64,000 bases of DNA from NCBI RefSeq assembly GCF_000224145.3, contig NW_004190506.2, positions 243,517 through 307,516 of the forward strand, given 5' to 3'. This document shows positions 13,501-22,406 of the stretch, in pieces (position 1 is the stretch's first letter; the number at the start of each line of letters is the position of its first letter). The stretch comes from Ciona intestinalis (lineage: Eukaryota; Chordata; Ascidiacea; Phlebobranchia; Cionidae). A program made the position numbers and the translations under genes. The notes beneath the pieces were generated by a model. That model was not told the DNA's origin. It did not search any database and saw only the letters and a list, made by a program, of their open reading frames with translations.

Positions 13501-13546
13501 CCGCTACCCCTGGTTGTCGGTATCGCCCATCGCGGTATTGGTCCAT
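4600..13546 (-). CDS. RBM20/Matrin-3-family RNA-binding protein, 17 coding exons, about 1059 aa
   Basis: Minus-strand exons: 13546-12800, 12483-12430, 12268-12136, 11811-11699, 10884-10773, 10568-10498, 10012-9857, 9261-9127, 8748-8693, 8318-8120, 7867-7594, 7423-7152, 6853-6685, 6267-6058, 5792-5506, 5187-5095, 4698-4600 (3180 nt). All phases agree. Residues 85-125 form a short leucine/aspartate motif (DLQKLSQLPDNQLS) like that upstream of the RRM in Matrin-3 and ZNF638. One RRM spans about 418-500, with strands VLYLRY (421-426) and AFMEMDHW (463-470). Residues 508-680 are rich in R, S, D and K with SVSP. The element HDEFVLMDEVGYE (696-708) resembles the conserved 'VDEVG' block after the RS and acidic regions of RBM20 and MATR3. 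The rest is strongly acidic. One RRM followed by an RS-like region fits RBM20 better than two-RRM MATR3, but I see no matrin-type C2H2 finger. A nuclear splicing or RNA-scaffold role is inferred from the family. Confidence 0.9.
4792..5083. repeat. 71-bp tandem repeat, about four units
   Basis: Units begin near 4792, 4863, 4934 and 5005, exactly 71 bases apart. Each holds 'gtgtatgaa', 'acaccatgtgt' and 'acacccatgttataact'. The last unit is the most diverged. It lies in the last intron of the RBM20/Matrin-like gene. Confidence 0.85.
5401..5463 (+). pseudogene. 18S rRNA gene fragment inserted in an intron
   Basis: About 62 bases match the near-universal 5' domain of eukaryotic 18S rRNA. The blocks agattaagccatgcaagtct, taagtac, gtacagcgaaactgcga and atggctcatta appear in the correct order and spacing. 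It is far too short to be functional. It sits between exons 15 and 16 of the minus-strand RBM20/Matrin-like gene, in antisense to that gene. The sequence attacaatat occurs directly before it (5392-5401) and directly after it (5461-5470), which looks like a target-site duplication. The final ATTA of the rRNA match overlaps that repeat, so the right boundary is uncertain by a few bases. Confidence 0.85.
5831..6007 (+). mobile_element. MITE-like palindromic element, copy 1 (no clear left end)
   Basis: I define the + orientation of this family as TIR, then 'cattctattttctcg', 'ttggtagtaaacaaag', 'gaccgttgttaattg', 'gatcaggatatttgg', then the opposite TIR. The consensus end is AGGGTGGGGGAAGATGGGAC and its complement, flanked by TA. 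This copy keeps the interior but has degraded ends. It lies in intron 14 of the RBM20/Matrin-like gene. Confidence 0.7.
6915..7068 (-). mobile_element. MITE-like element, copy 2 (right end lost)
   Basis: Opposite orientation: 'agggtgggggaagacgagac', then 'aacaacgggctatgggagtc' and 'ttctttgtttactatc'. The 3' TIR is missing. It lies in intron 12 of the RBM20/Matrin-like gene. Confidence 0.7.
8865..9052 (-). mobile_element. MITE-like element, copy 3 (GGGGTAAGATGG subfamily)
   Basis: Ends are 'tggggtaagatggataccg' and 'accatcctaccccagcctac'. It belongs to a second subfamily in which the outer GGGGGAAGATGGGACACC is replaced by GGGGTAAGATGGATACC. It lies 75 bases downstream of the donor of the second RRM exon. 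Confidence 0.75.
9380..9856. repeat. Degraded dispersed repeat in RRM intron
   Basis: Bases here repeat short blocks such as 'gcacccct', 'gggtcatattaact', 'gttaagaaactctg' and 'cctgatgatatcca' two or three times. The start resembles 17340-17440. It looks like overlapping decayed copies of one element in the intron that splits the RRM. Confidence 0.45.
11523..11688 (-). mobile_element. MITE-like element, copy 4
   Basis: Contains 'atgagacacctta', 'aacaactgtctatg', 'ttctttgtttactaccaaat' and ends 'tcccccaccttactat'. The left end is worn. The right end is 10 bases from the donor of the exon at 11699-11811. Confidence 0.75.
12023..12110. repeat. Short dispersed repeat, third family
   Basis: Holds 'gttggggtaatgggctgaat', 'cataaatcccaggtcctag' and 'ctcacccatataaaaca'. 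The same blocks recur near 22010, 38870, 39960, 41300, 41390, 41700, 44660, 51590 and 56055. Origin unknown. Confidence 0.55.
12534..12672. mobile_element. Foldback element beginning CAGTGGCGCAG
   Basis: The left end 'cagtggcgcag' is the complement of the right end 'ctgcgccactg', with inner blocks 'ggggtggtttcatagccat' and 'ttatggcc' also partly complementary. Related foldbacks lie at 15394, 39694 and 45228. A short non-autonomous DNA transposon is the likely origin. Confidence 0.6.
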
Positions 13547-15027
13547 TGTCTGTCAAATATAACAAAGAAAATACCCGAGGTTAATTGTGCGAACCCAGAC
13601 AAGTGGTTTGAACTTCTGTAAGGATTAAGATAAACCAAAGATTATCCTCAGTGAGATAAATATAACATTGAGCTGGAAAATAAACCAAGCCCTCCCGTAG
13701 TTTTGGATACAACGGTGAATTTGTTGTGTAATAAAACGTGAAAGAAATGGTCAACCGCATTTTTATAATGCGAGCACACAAATTAAACTGAAAAACCGGT
13801 GTAGACATGGTTAAGCCAAAAGTAATTGAAAACTTTTTGTAAAGCAGCTTGTACGGGGGAAAAGAGATGAGAAGTTGATATGAAGAGGTAATAGATTCCA
13901 AGGTTGTCAAAACATAAGCAAAGATATAAAAAGACATAAACATATTGTAAAGTAGCAAAACATTCCATTAAACTTCGCAACATACTTTTACATTACATTT
14001 CATTTTTTTGAAGACTACAAAGTACATTTCAAACTAACTTCATAGGAATTAAAACAAGTAAAAAACATCAAAGACTGTAAAAATAAGATGCTGTTCCGAA
14101 CAGTGCAGCCAGAACTATTAAGTTGAAAAGGTCAAAATAACAGAATTTCTAAATTGCCGCCTCGGTCTCATTTATTCTTGCAGGAAATACTGATGAACAG
14201 ATATAGCTTAGCAAATATTAGTGTAAAACAAACACACTACAAGAGAGGACAAATAAACAAATATTCTATTTTAACAGAATTCAACAGAGCAGTAGTTCAC
14301 ACAAACACGAGAAAACAAAAATCTGTCTTTATAACAAATAAATTATTTATGAACTTTTAAAACAATAATACTTTCAGGACGCAGCTTCAAGGCTGAAAGA
14401 GACACCCACGAGACAACATCAGTTAACAAAGCTTAAGCAAAACATTAACTTACCTTGAATTTAAAGACTTTTCAATAATAGCCTGTTTAACAGAAATGAA
14501 GCAAAAATTACAACGAGACCCCTAAAACCATATAGCCGTTTGTCGATAAAACTTAGGTAAAAATAATGGCAAAATAAAAACTGGAGTGCCCTTTTCACAA
14601 AGAAAATTAACCAAATTTGAAACAAAGTGCAGTTTACTGAGTTAATGCAACTCTGAATAAAGAATAAACACACATTAACATTAAGATTCAACAATGAAGG
14701 GTTAAAGGACATGGATGGATGAATGATTCATCTAGGAAAGTATTCCAGATTGAGAAGAATTGGGCATTTATGGGATTTCCATTAAACTTCCACTGATCTA
14801 ACATACAGCATTTAATGAAAAGAAAATCTGGTGCTAGTGAAGAGTTCCCCCCCACCTTATGTGCTAACCACTAACTCCTAACTGCTATAACCACTAACTA
14901 CTAACCCTTATAACCACTAACCCCCTAACCATCAACACGATACTTCACTAGCACCGAAAATCTAGCATACAACATTTAATGGACATGGGCTGCCAATTCC
15001 AAACATTGAGTAAATAAATAAACTTCA

Positions 15028-15262
15028 TCCCCGCGTAGTTGGAAAAGGACAGTCTTTATAACAAGGGTGCTATGTTTCATACACCTCGTGTCAGCTTACG
15101 AGCTACCACGTATGTAACTTCGTGGGTAGTTGTTTTTTTTCTGTTTGTACAACCCATTTGTGAAATTGTAACCACTGTGTTACAGCAATTGCCATTAAGT
15201 GTCTTGCCCAAGGACAAATACACCCACAATGATAGCAGCAAGCCAGCAACGAGCCTTGAAAC
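15028..15262 (-). repeat. SINE-like dispersed repeat copy
   Basis: A fairly complete copy: 'tcatacacctcgtg', 'cgagctaccacgtatgtaac', 'gcaattgccattaagtgtct', 'tgcccaaggaca' and 'gagccttgaaac'. Read on the minus strand the last blocks become ggttcaaggctcg and cttgggcaa. These resemble a pol III B box and a motif common in tRNA-derived SINEs, which is why I place the sense on the minus strand. Confidence 0.6.
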
Positions 15263-15393
15263 TTAAGAACTATTGTGCTAAATAGGAGTAAAATACCTGG
15301 CTTGGTTGGATGTTCCTATTATTATAGTAGCCTATGCTTATAAAGAGGGAAAAGTGCGGCTACCATTTTTCAACACCTTTGGGCATTCTACTA

Positions 15394-15508
15394 GTGGTGC
15401 AGCGACTGCAGTCGGAAAAAAATAGGAGGGGGAGTTTCAATCTACAAAAAATGTTGAAGAGGGTGGGTCACGACCCCTAAAACCCCCCTGGCTGGGCCAC
15501 TGCACTCT
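15394..15508. mobile_element. Foldback element, CAGTGGCGCAG-related
   Basis: Ends 'tggtgcagcgactgcag' and 'ctggctgggccactgca' are partly complementary. The core 'gggtcacgacccctaaaac' is shared with 39720-39745. A diverged copy of the foldback at 12534. Confidence 0.45.
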
Positions 15509-15735
15509 ACTAATTAAACAAGAGGAGCAAAACCCCATAGCAAAGCAGTTGTGCGGCAGATCTTTGGTAACCAACAAATAAACTACTTGTATAACTCACA
15601 CAAAAAATAGTAAAACACAAACGAATGCACACAGTGTAACCATAAAAGGTACAGCAACATATTTGTAATACTAAAACATATGTTTTAAAAATATTAAACT
15701 AACAACTAACTTATTTTGTTAAGTAAACTAACCTT

Positions 15736-15910
15736 AAAACGTCAGTTTTCTTTTAGTTTTTGTCGAAGCAATATCAGATAAAACCAAAGAAATTCTTATC
15801 TAAGTTGCTGAAATAATCAATACGCATTAACAGATAACTAATGCAAAACACACGATATTTTTAGAATTTTTATTCCTCCCCGCTTTTTATCTTCTGCGCA
15901 TGCGTCACTT
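15736..15910 (-). promoter_or_regulatory. Possible promoter of the RBM20/Matrin-like gene
   Basis: A relatively GC-rich patch holds 'ctgcgcatgcgtcac' near 15894, close to the NRF1 site GCGCATGCGC, followed by a CRE-like half site. It lies just upstream of a candidate first-exon donor at 15731. The link to transcription start is inferred. Confidence 0.3.
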
Positions 15911-16136
15911 CAGCAATTAAACAGAAACAGCATTAACGGGATAATTGTATTGGGGGAGTAGTATTATTAAACACAATATATTTATAACTGATGTGAAAAA
16001 TTTGTGTAACCATTTAAACATTATTTATATTAGTTAAATGTAAATACTGGAATAGTTTTTATATAAGATAAACAAAACGAGTAGATAAAATGGTTGCTCT
16101 AGTAACTTTGACGTACATTTAAAAAATATATATTAC

Positions 16137-16323
16137 AGCGGGAGAAGATGGGACACCTTTTCATTCCATTTTTTCTTCCCATTCGGTAGTAAACAAAGAA
16201 CATGAAAAAAATTGTAAAACCGTGTCCTCACGACTTCGATAGACCGTTGTTAATTGTTTAAATTAAAACATGATTAGGATATTTGGATATTATGTGATAA
16301 AGTGTCCCGTCTCCCCTTACCCA
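16137..16323 (+). mobile_element. MITE-like element, copy 5
   Basis: Ends 'gggagaagatgggacacc' and 'gtgtcccgtctccccttacc'; interior intact, including 'ggtagtaaacaaagaacat'. Full length. Confidence 0.8.
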
Positions 16324-16660
16324 ATTATTTTTGCAATTATTTACCAACGCTATGTGAAAAGGGTTTGTCCATGACTAAGCAATTGAAAATACGCTTAAAT
16401 CTGTACAAAGGATAATACCGTCGTCCAAATATCTTTTGTGCCTCGCTACAACAAAGCAAACGCTAGTGTAGAGTTACCGCAAAACGGGACAATTGTCGTT
16501 GTATTTATGTAAGCTCGACTAGTTGATATTAAATATTTGGTCTCAAAGCACTTATGGAAGTTTTTATTTATATTTAAGTTGCCGTAGTTACTTATTCAAT
16601 GAAGAGGTTCGGCCTGGATAGATAAATTAGGGCGTTCTAGTTCGAAGTGTAGTAACACAG

Positions 16661-16856
16661 TAGGGTGTGGAAAAATGGGGACTCTTTTTAACTCTGTTTT
16701 CTCGTCCTATTTAATAGTAAACGAAGAAAATTCAAGGGATCATTAAACTATAACCTCACGACTCCCGTAGACCGTTGTTAATTGTTCAAACCACGATTAG
16801 GGTATTTGGATATTACGTTTTAAAGGTGTCCCATCTTTCCCCACCCTACTATATAT
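16661..16856 (+). mobile_element. MITE-like element, copy 6
   Basis: Ends 'agggtgtggaaaaatgggga' and 'ggtgtcccatctttccccac' followed by cctactata. Full length, about 195 bases. Confidence 0.8.
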
Positions 16857-17084
16857 ACTTTTAGCTTGCGTTGGAAATTATTTTCGAAGCCGTAGCGCGT
16901 TGGTAGATATATAGCCTGAAGTAGTATAAGCTATACTCTATGAGGCATATCAGTCGTAGTTTAAAGGGCGCAGTCGTTGTGAGATGGACATAGCCGATAG
17001 CAAAAATAACGAGGTATCCTTCACATTAATGTTGTTACATCGGGGTAAAATTGTGTATGTTACTGTGTTGCATATAAACGTTGT

Positions 17085-17275
17085 ATATAATAGGAAGGGG
17101 GAAGACCTTAATTTAGCACATATTATCTATATATCCTGAACGTATTTTAAACAATTATCAGTAGTATGTGGTAGTTGAAACGATACGGTTTTATAATGCT
17201 TATATGGTTATTTGTTTACTACCAAATGGGACGAGAAAATAGAATAAAAGTGTCCCATCTTCCCCCACCCTATAT
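17085..17275 (-). mobile_element. MITE-like element, copy 7
   Basis: Ends 'ataggaagggggaagacc' and 'gtgtcccatcttcccccacc'. The left arm has lost 'gggac' relative to its relatives. Confidence 0.75.
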
Positions 17276-18276
17276 GAATGCATTACGTAACTATACGAAC
17301 CAATACGCCTCTTCGTCACATTTAACATAAAATATTGCCTAAATCATTGCTTCTTATTTTCCTTGCTGCCCCTTTTTAAATCACCAACCATTTCTCGCAC
17401 TCGCTTCTAAGATTGCTTATATAGAGTAGACCTAACCAACCTTAACGATTTTTAATAGACTCTAATTTACCAAATTGGATGTAAAACATATTCAATCTAA
17501 GGTAGTACGATCGGGTTATTGGCGCAAATGAAAAGGCCCTTCAATTAACTTGAGGGGAATTGAAAGTGAAACAGATTGACGACAAGTATGTAACCACGAG
17601 AAAGTAGTAATGAGACAGCTAACAGCACATAGATATAAAATGATCGAGATGTAGCCTGAACGCTTATATACTGACAGGCGAAATACCCAAGTAAATGGAG
17701 AATGAAGCAAATAAGTTCCTTAGAAGAACGAACAAAGTAACTGTAATAAATTCCTTGAATATTTTGTTAAGAAGCATAGTTAGGATCTGGTGCTACGAAA
17801 TGCGTAACAGACAAAAATCAAGTCTAGCAAATTGTACAATTCATTGGATATATATTTCAGTCTATAACGATATAATTTAGGCGAAACATAGATTTAAACA
17901 TGTTTAAATGTTTGATTAAAGAGGATTAGCAGGTGACGTCACTGCGTAAGGGCCGAAATTACGTAGCTGTACATAATAAAGGGGGTAATTTAATTAAACT
18001 ATGTGGGTTTTATATTTGTCTTAGTTTAAAAGTCGGTTACGATTGAAACATACACCTGTGTAACTTTCACGTGAATTATTTACAACGTGAGAAACACGAC
18101 ACTACATATATATGGGTTACCCGATATCCTGACATGGCAGGAAAAGAATTCGTTACCTTACATAGAGATCTCGTATACATTTGCCCTCGATTGACGTTCT
18201 ATCGGCGTATGGATAATAACAAGCACCCGAAAAAATGACTTACTTTTAGTTTATATTCGTGTGGCTGGAGCGATAT

Positions 18277-18472
18277 ATAGTAGGGTGGGGGAAGATGGGA
18301 CACCTTTGGTGCATAATATCCAAATATCCTGATCGTGTTTTAAACAATTAACAACGGTCGATGGGAGCCGTGAGGAACAAAGTTTTATAAAAAATCGTGG
18401 AATGTTTGTTTACTACCAAATTGAAGGAGATAATAGATTGAAAAGGTGTCCCATTTCCCTCACTCTACTATA
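18277..18472 (-). mobile_element. MITE-like element, copy 8 (near consensus)
   Basis: Almost perfect left end agggtgggggaagatgggac with flanking atatagt, and right end ggtgtcccatttccctcact then ctacta. It lies about 220 bases upstream of the kinesin start codon. Confidence 0.85.
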
Positions 18473-18692
18473 AGTATCTTTTCCATGGTTGCCACTCCCA
18501 TGCCCATACAGTCGAGTTGCTGAAGCTATTGCAGTGTGTGGATAAACAGACCAGGCATATAGTGTTAAAAATCGCAGATAACAGTTACTTGGTTTGAATT
18601 TTACAAACTTTGATTCAACTACCAACAGATTAAATTCATCAAACATGGTTAGTAGAAGTTAACATTTATAAACGTCAACCTACATCTGGAAC

Positions 18693-21207
18693 ATGTCAAG
18701 TGAAAATATAAACGTTTTTTGTCGCGTCAGGCCGGCTATTGATGACGAAACAATCGAATACAAAGCAAGGAACACAAACACCTCGAACTTTGCTGAACTC
18801 GAAGTCGAGAATCCGCTGCAGTCTATGACGCGACAATCAAACAATGCGGCTACGTCACACAAATTCGCGTTCACTAGAATTTTTGACCAAGATGCGACGC
18901 AGAGTGAAATATACGAAGCGACAGGAAGGCCTCTTGTTGAAAGCGCGTTCCAAGGTTTCAACGCGACTCTCTTTGTTTACGGACAAACGGCCACTGGAAA
19001 AACTTACACTGTGAGCGGAAATGACGTAGAAAGGTCAAACCGAAGGTCAGTGGTTGAGAAACGGAAAAAGAGACGGAGGTCAAAAAGTGATATCAGAAAA
19101 ACACAAAACGGGGGGATTCCAAATGTAAAGCAACAACAACAAAACCAACAAGAACAAAACCAACAAGAACAAAATAACCAAGAAGAAAAACAACAAGAAC
19201 AAGGCGACTTTTCAGACACACAAAATCCGACAATCGAAAATTCTACGCAAGAAAATGAAGTAAAAATGTCACCAACAAGTTCTCCTTATTTAGAGGTCAA
19301 AGAAGACTCCGGGATTATTTCTAGAATTCTGTCAGACGTTTTTAACTCTTCTACAAATGACATAGAACTGGTTTCAGTCACAGTTTCATATCTTGAGATT
19401 TATAAAGAAGTTGGATACGACTTGTTGGCTGAAGGAAGAAGTAAAAGTCACCCTGATGAGTTGCCAAGAGTCGCACCGATGAAAGATGCGAGAAACAGAC
19501 TTAATCTAAGGAATTTATCCGTGCAGACGGTGAACTCGGAGGAGGAAGCCTTGCGGTGGTTTGAACTCGGTAACACCAACCGCAAGGTGGCGGAAACGCA
19601 CCTAAATGACGCGTCATCGAGGTCGCATTGCGTATTTTCGATTGGTGTAAAATGTAGGCACGGAGACAACAAAACAACGCTCAACGCAAAAGTAAACTTG
19701 GTTGACCTTGCTGGGTCAGAACGAGTTGGGAAGTCACATTTACTGAAACAAAATCTACTGACAGAAGCTCGAAATATAAACCTATCCCTCCACCATTTGC
19801 AACAGGTTATTATTGCATTAAGCAAAGGTACAATACGTCATATACCATACAGGAACTCGTTGCTCACTCAAGTTTTGAGTGACAGCTTGGGCGGGAATTC
19901 ACGAACGCTTATGGTTGCGACAATCAGTGCTCAAAAGCGACATCTAGAGGAAAGTGTTTCGACGTGTCAATTCGCACAGAGGGTGGCAGAGATCACAAAT
20001 AAAGTGAAAGCGAATATTTCCATCGATTCAGATGCGATGATTGCAAGATTGGAAGACGAGATAAAACTTTTAAAGTAAGTTACTTCACTAAGTTTCGAAC
20101 CTCTTATTATCATGAACAACACATAGGTTACCAACAAAGTTACATACGTGGTAACTTGTAAGCGGGCACGAGGTGTATGAAACCGAACACCGTCTTAGAA
20201 CGACTGTAGTTGATCACTAGAGGAACAATAATGTTTCAGGTCGCCTTAATCTCCAATACCCCGAAGATACTAATCTGAGTAGCTCGTGAAATTGTTGGTT
20301 TGCAAAAAACAATTTCCTCGAAAAGTAAAATCTGACTTTTAACATAAAACCACAACCTCCATTTATCTCAAACAAATACAAACTACAGCCCTGCAAATGG
20401 CAGCCATAGGGCTTAGCAGTTAGCACTATGAATAATATAAACAGTTTTCATATGTTATCTTTTATAACGAACAGAAAAACCAGATTTGCAATAGTTCAAT
20501 TTTTGACTTCATTATTAAATAGAAATAAATGTTTAATCATGATTGCAGTTTAGGCATTTTAAAGGGGGTTAAGAAGTAATGGCACAATCTGTTTTGTTAC
20601 AAATCGAAAAAACCATAGGACTCCTATAACACTACACAGAAAATGGAGACATGCTGGAGGGGACCAAATAGATTCAAACATTATATATTGGGTCAAGGGG
20701 TGTATTCAAAGGGTATGGGCCCTCCCTTTATGTTATTAAGGCATAAAATAACTGCTTTAAGTGCCACATATTTCGTTTGTGGGTTGCGCATAAATGTTCT
20801 AAAATAGAGTTGGACTTCCCTTTGTAAATTCCTGTTTAACCCAATATGTAAGCCAGAGATGCTTGCCTTACATGCAATTTGGTTTCAATCATAGTTTCCC
20901 ACCTCTTTTTTAAAACTTGAACAGGATCATCTTTTTCATCTCTATCCTTAGGGAGGAGATTGGATCAAAAACGAGCACGGATGCTCCTGCTGTTCATTTG
21001 GAGGAAAATGAGCTTGATCAACTTATTCAAGACTTCTTAAATGGGAGGACTGATACTCTGGATGTTGGTTTGGACTTGGATGGGATCCAATATTGCTTCC
21101 GGAGGTTGCGGGAGCTGATCCTGAACAAGCAGACGGAGATTCCGCATCCAGGAGCAAGGGATCCGGAGCAGAAGAAGAAGAAGTCAAAAAGTTGTGTCAT
21201 TTTATAA
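18693..21207 (+). CDS. KIF6: KIF6-like kinesin (kinesin-9 family) with C-terminal CaaX box, 545 aa
   Basis: Exons 18693-20074 and 20952-21207 (1638 nt). The intron joins in phase 2 (TTAAA/GTAAGT to ccttag/GGAGG). The motor domain has P-loop GQTATGKT (97-104), switch I NDASSRSH (305-312), switch II DLAGSE (338-343) and PYRNS. The block LLTEARNINLSLHHLQQVII and the tail after the motor match KIF6 of vertebrates, a ciliary/axonemal motor. Residues about 111-204 are an insertion in loop 5: a basic patch (KRKKRRRSK) followed by a Q/N/E-rich run. The protein stops at 545 aa (human KIF6 is about 814), with little coiled coil. It ends KKKKSKSCVIL, a polybasic stretch plus a CaaL box expected to be geranylgeranylated. 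Motor identity is firm; prenylation is inferred from the motif. Confidence 0.93.
19128..19205 (+). repeat. CAA/GAA-rich coding repeat (Q/N/E tract)
   Basis: Imperfect repeats of aaccaacaagaacaa encode the NQQEQ units inside the loop-5 insertion of the kinesin. Confidence 0.8.
20075..20951 (+). other. Intron of the KIF6-like gene
   Basis: Holds a partial SINE-like copy at 20118-20205 in the orientation opposite to most copies ('gttacatacgtggtaact', 'gggcacgaggtgtatga'). Nothing else recognisable. Confidence 0.6.
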
Positions 21208-21244
21208 AAATTGCGATGTTGCAAATTATTATTTTATAAATTTT

Positions 21245-22359
21245 TTATCTCATCGGGTGGTGTAAGTCATTTGGGGGTCTCGGGGGTGTCCCGTGATAGT
21301 TAGGGGGCCCCATGTGTCGTAATCTGGGGTGGTCTTCAGGTGAAAAGGGACGCATGGGGCCGGGGGGGAAATGCCCCATAAATCTAGGTGGGGGCGAGAA
21401 CCTTCTATTGGGTGGGGGGGACCGCTGGGGGTCGTACCCCGGTCTTGGGTGAAAGTAATCGAAAGTGGGGCTGTATCGGTGTGGCGAGCCTCCCCGCATA
21501 TGGAAATGGGGTGGCATTCGGGGTCGGGAGGGGTTAAATTGGGGTCCGAACCTAGGCGGTGGAAAGTGGGGTGGTGAGTTGCGATGGTTGGGGTAATGTG
21601 GGGGTGAAAAACGTGGGTGAAACGCAGCTTCCATCGGGTGAATCCCCTCATGGTGATCACCCGGGTATGAAGGCCTGGAAAGTTTTTCGACTTTATTTTA
21701 TATTTATTTAATTTATTTTTCTTAAACTTAATTTTTTATTAAATTTTATTTTCAATTAATTTAATTTTTTATTAAAGTTTCTTTTAATTTATTTTTTTTT
21801 ATTAAACTTAAACTTCATAAAATTTAAAATAACTAAAAAAAGTATAAAATAACAAAAAAATATAAAAGTTAACATAGGGAACATATGGTTATGATAAAAC
21901 AAATTGCATAGTGAGGTCATAATGACCTGAACTGTGATGAACTTGGTGGAAACACAGGATCTTTTCTATCTTCATGGAACTGGAAATACATTTTATGTTT
22001 ATTGTAATAATGGGTAATTTGGGTAATTTTTTTGGAATAAATCTTAAGACCCATGGCTTGCCATGCTGCAGGACCCTATATAGAATTGAGGGTTATGGGG
22101 AGAATAATGACATGGTGGTTGTCATTGCCTGGCGGGTCAATGTTAAGGGAGTTCTGTTTCATACACCTAGTGCCCGCTTACAAATTACCTTGTTTGTAAT
22201 TTTATTGATAATTGAATGAGTGCAACTTATTTATTCTCGCGTAGCGGGAGGGAGCAACAACAGTTGTTATAGAGCGGATGAACTGTTCATACACTTCATG
22301 CAGGCTTACGAGTTACCACATATGTGATCATGAGATGTACGCAACACACATATACACAC

Positions 22360-22406
<47 letters not shown>

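Larger units (their letters stand above)
13547..15735 (-). other. 5' UTR and first introns of the RBM20/Matrin-like gene
   Basis: Four bases before the ATG, the minus strand reads TTTGACAG then ACAATGG, a 3' splice site. Candidate upstream 5' splice sites are ATTCAAG/GTAAGTT at about 14456 and TTTTAAG/GTTAGT at about 15731. Noncoding first exons therefore probably lie near 14456 and 15732-15900. The acceptor could instead receive a trans-spliced leader, as is common in Ciona. Bases 14860-14940 hold a CCACTAACYAY-type simple repeat. Confidence 0.45.
15911..18692. other. Gene-poor interval with four MITE copies
   Basis: No exon with supporting splice sites is seen on either strand. Four MITE-like copies (16137, 16661, 17085, 18277) and AT-rich sequence fill most of it. 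Bases 18474-18692 must hold the kinesin promoter. A single TGACGTCA lies at 17934-17941. Confidence 0.55.

Noticed and set aside
16000..18650. A missed gene in the 16-18.6 kb interval
   Set aside because: Both strands were read for exon-like segments with matching splice sites; only MITE copies and AT-rich DNA were found.
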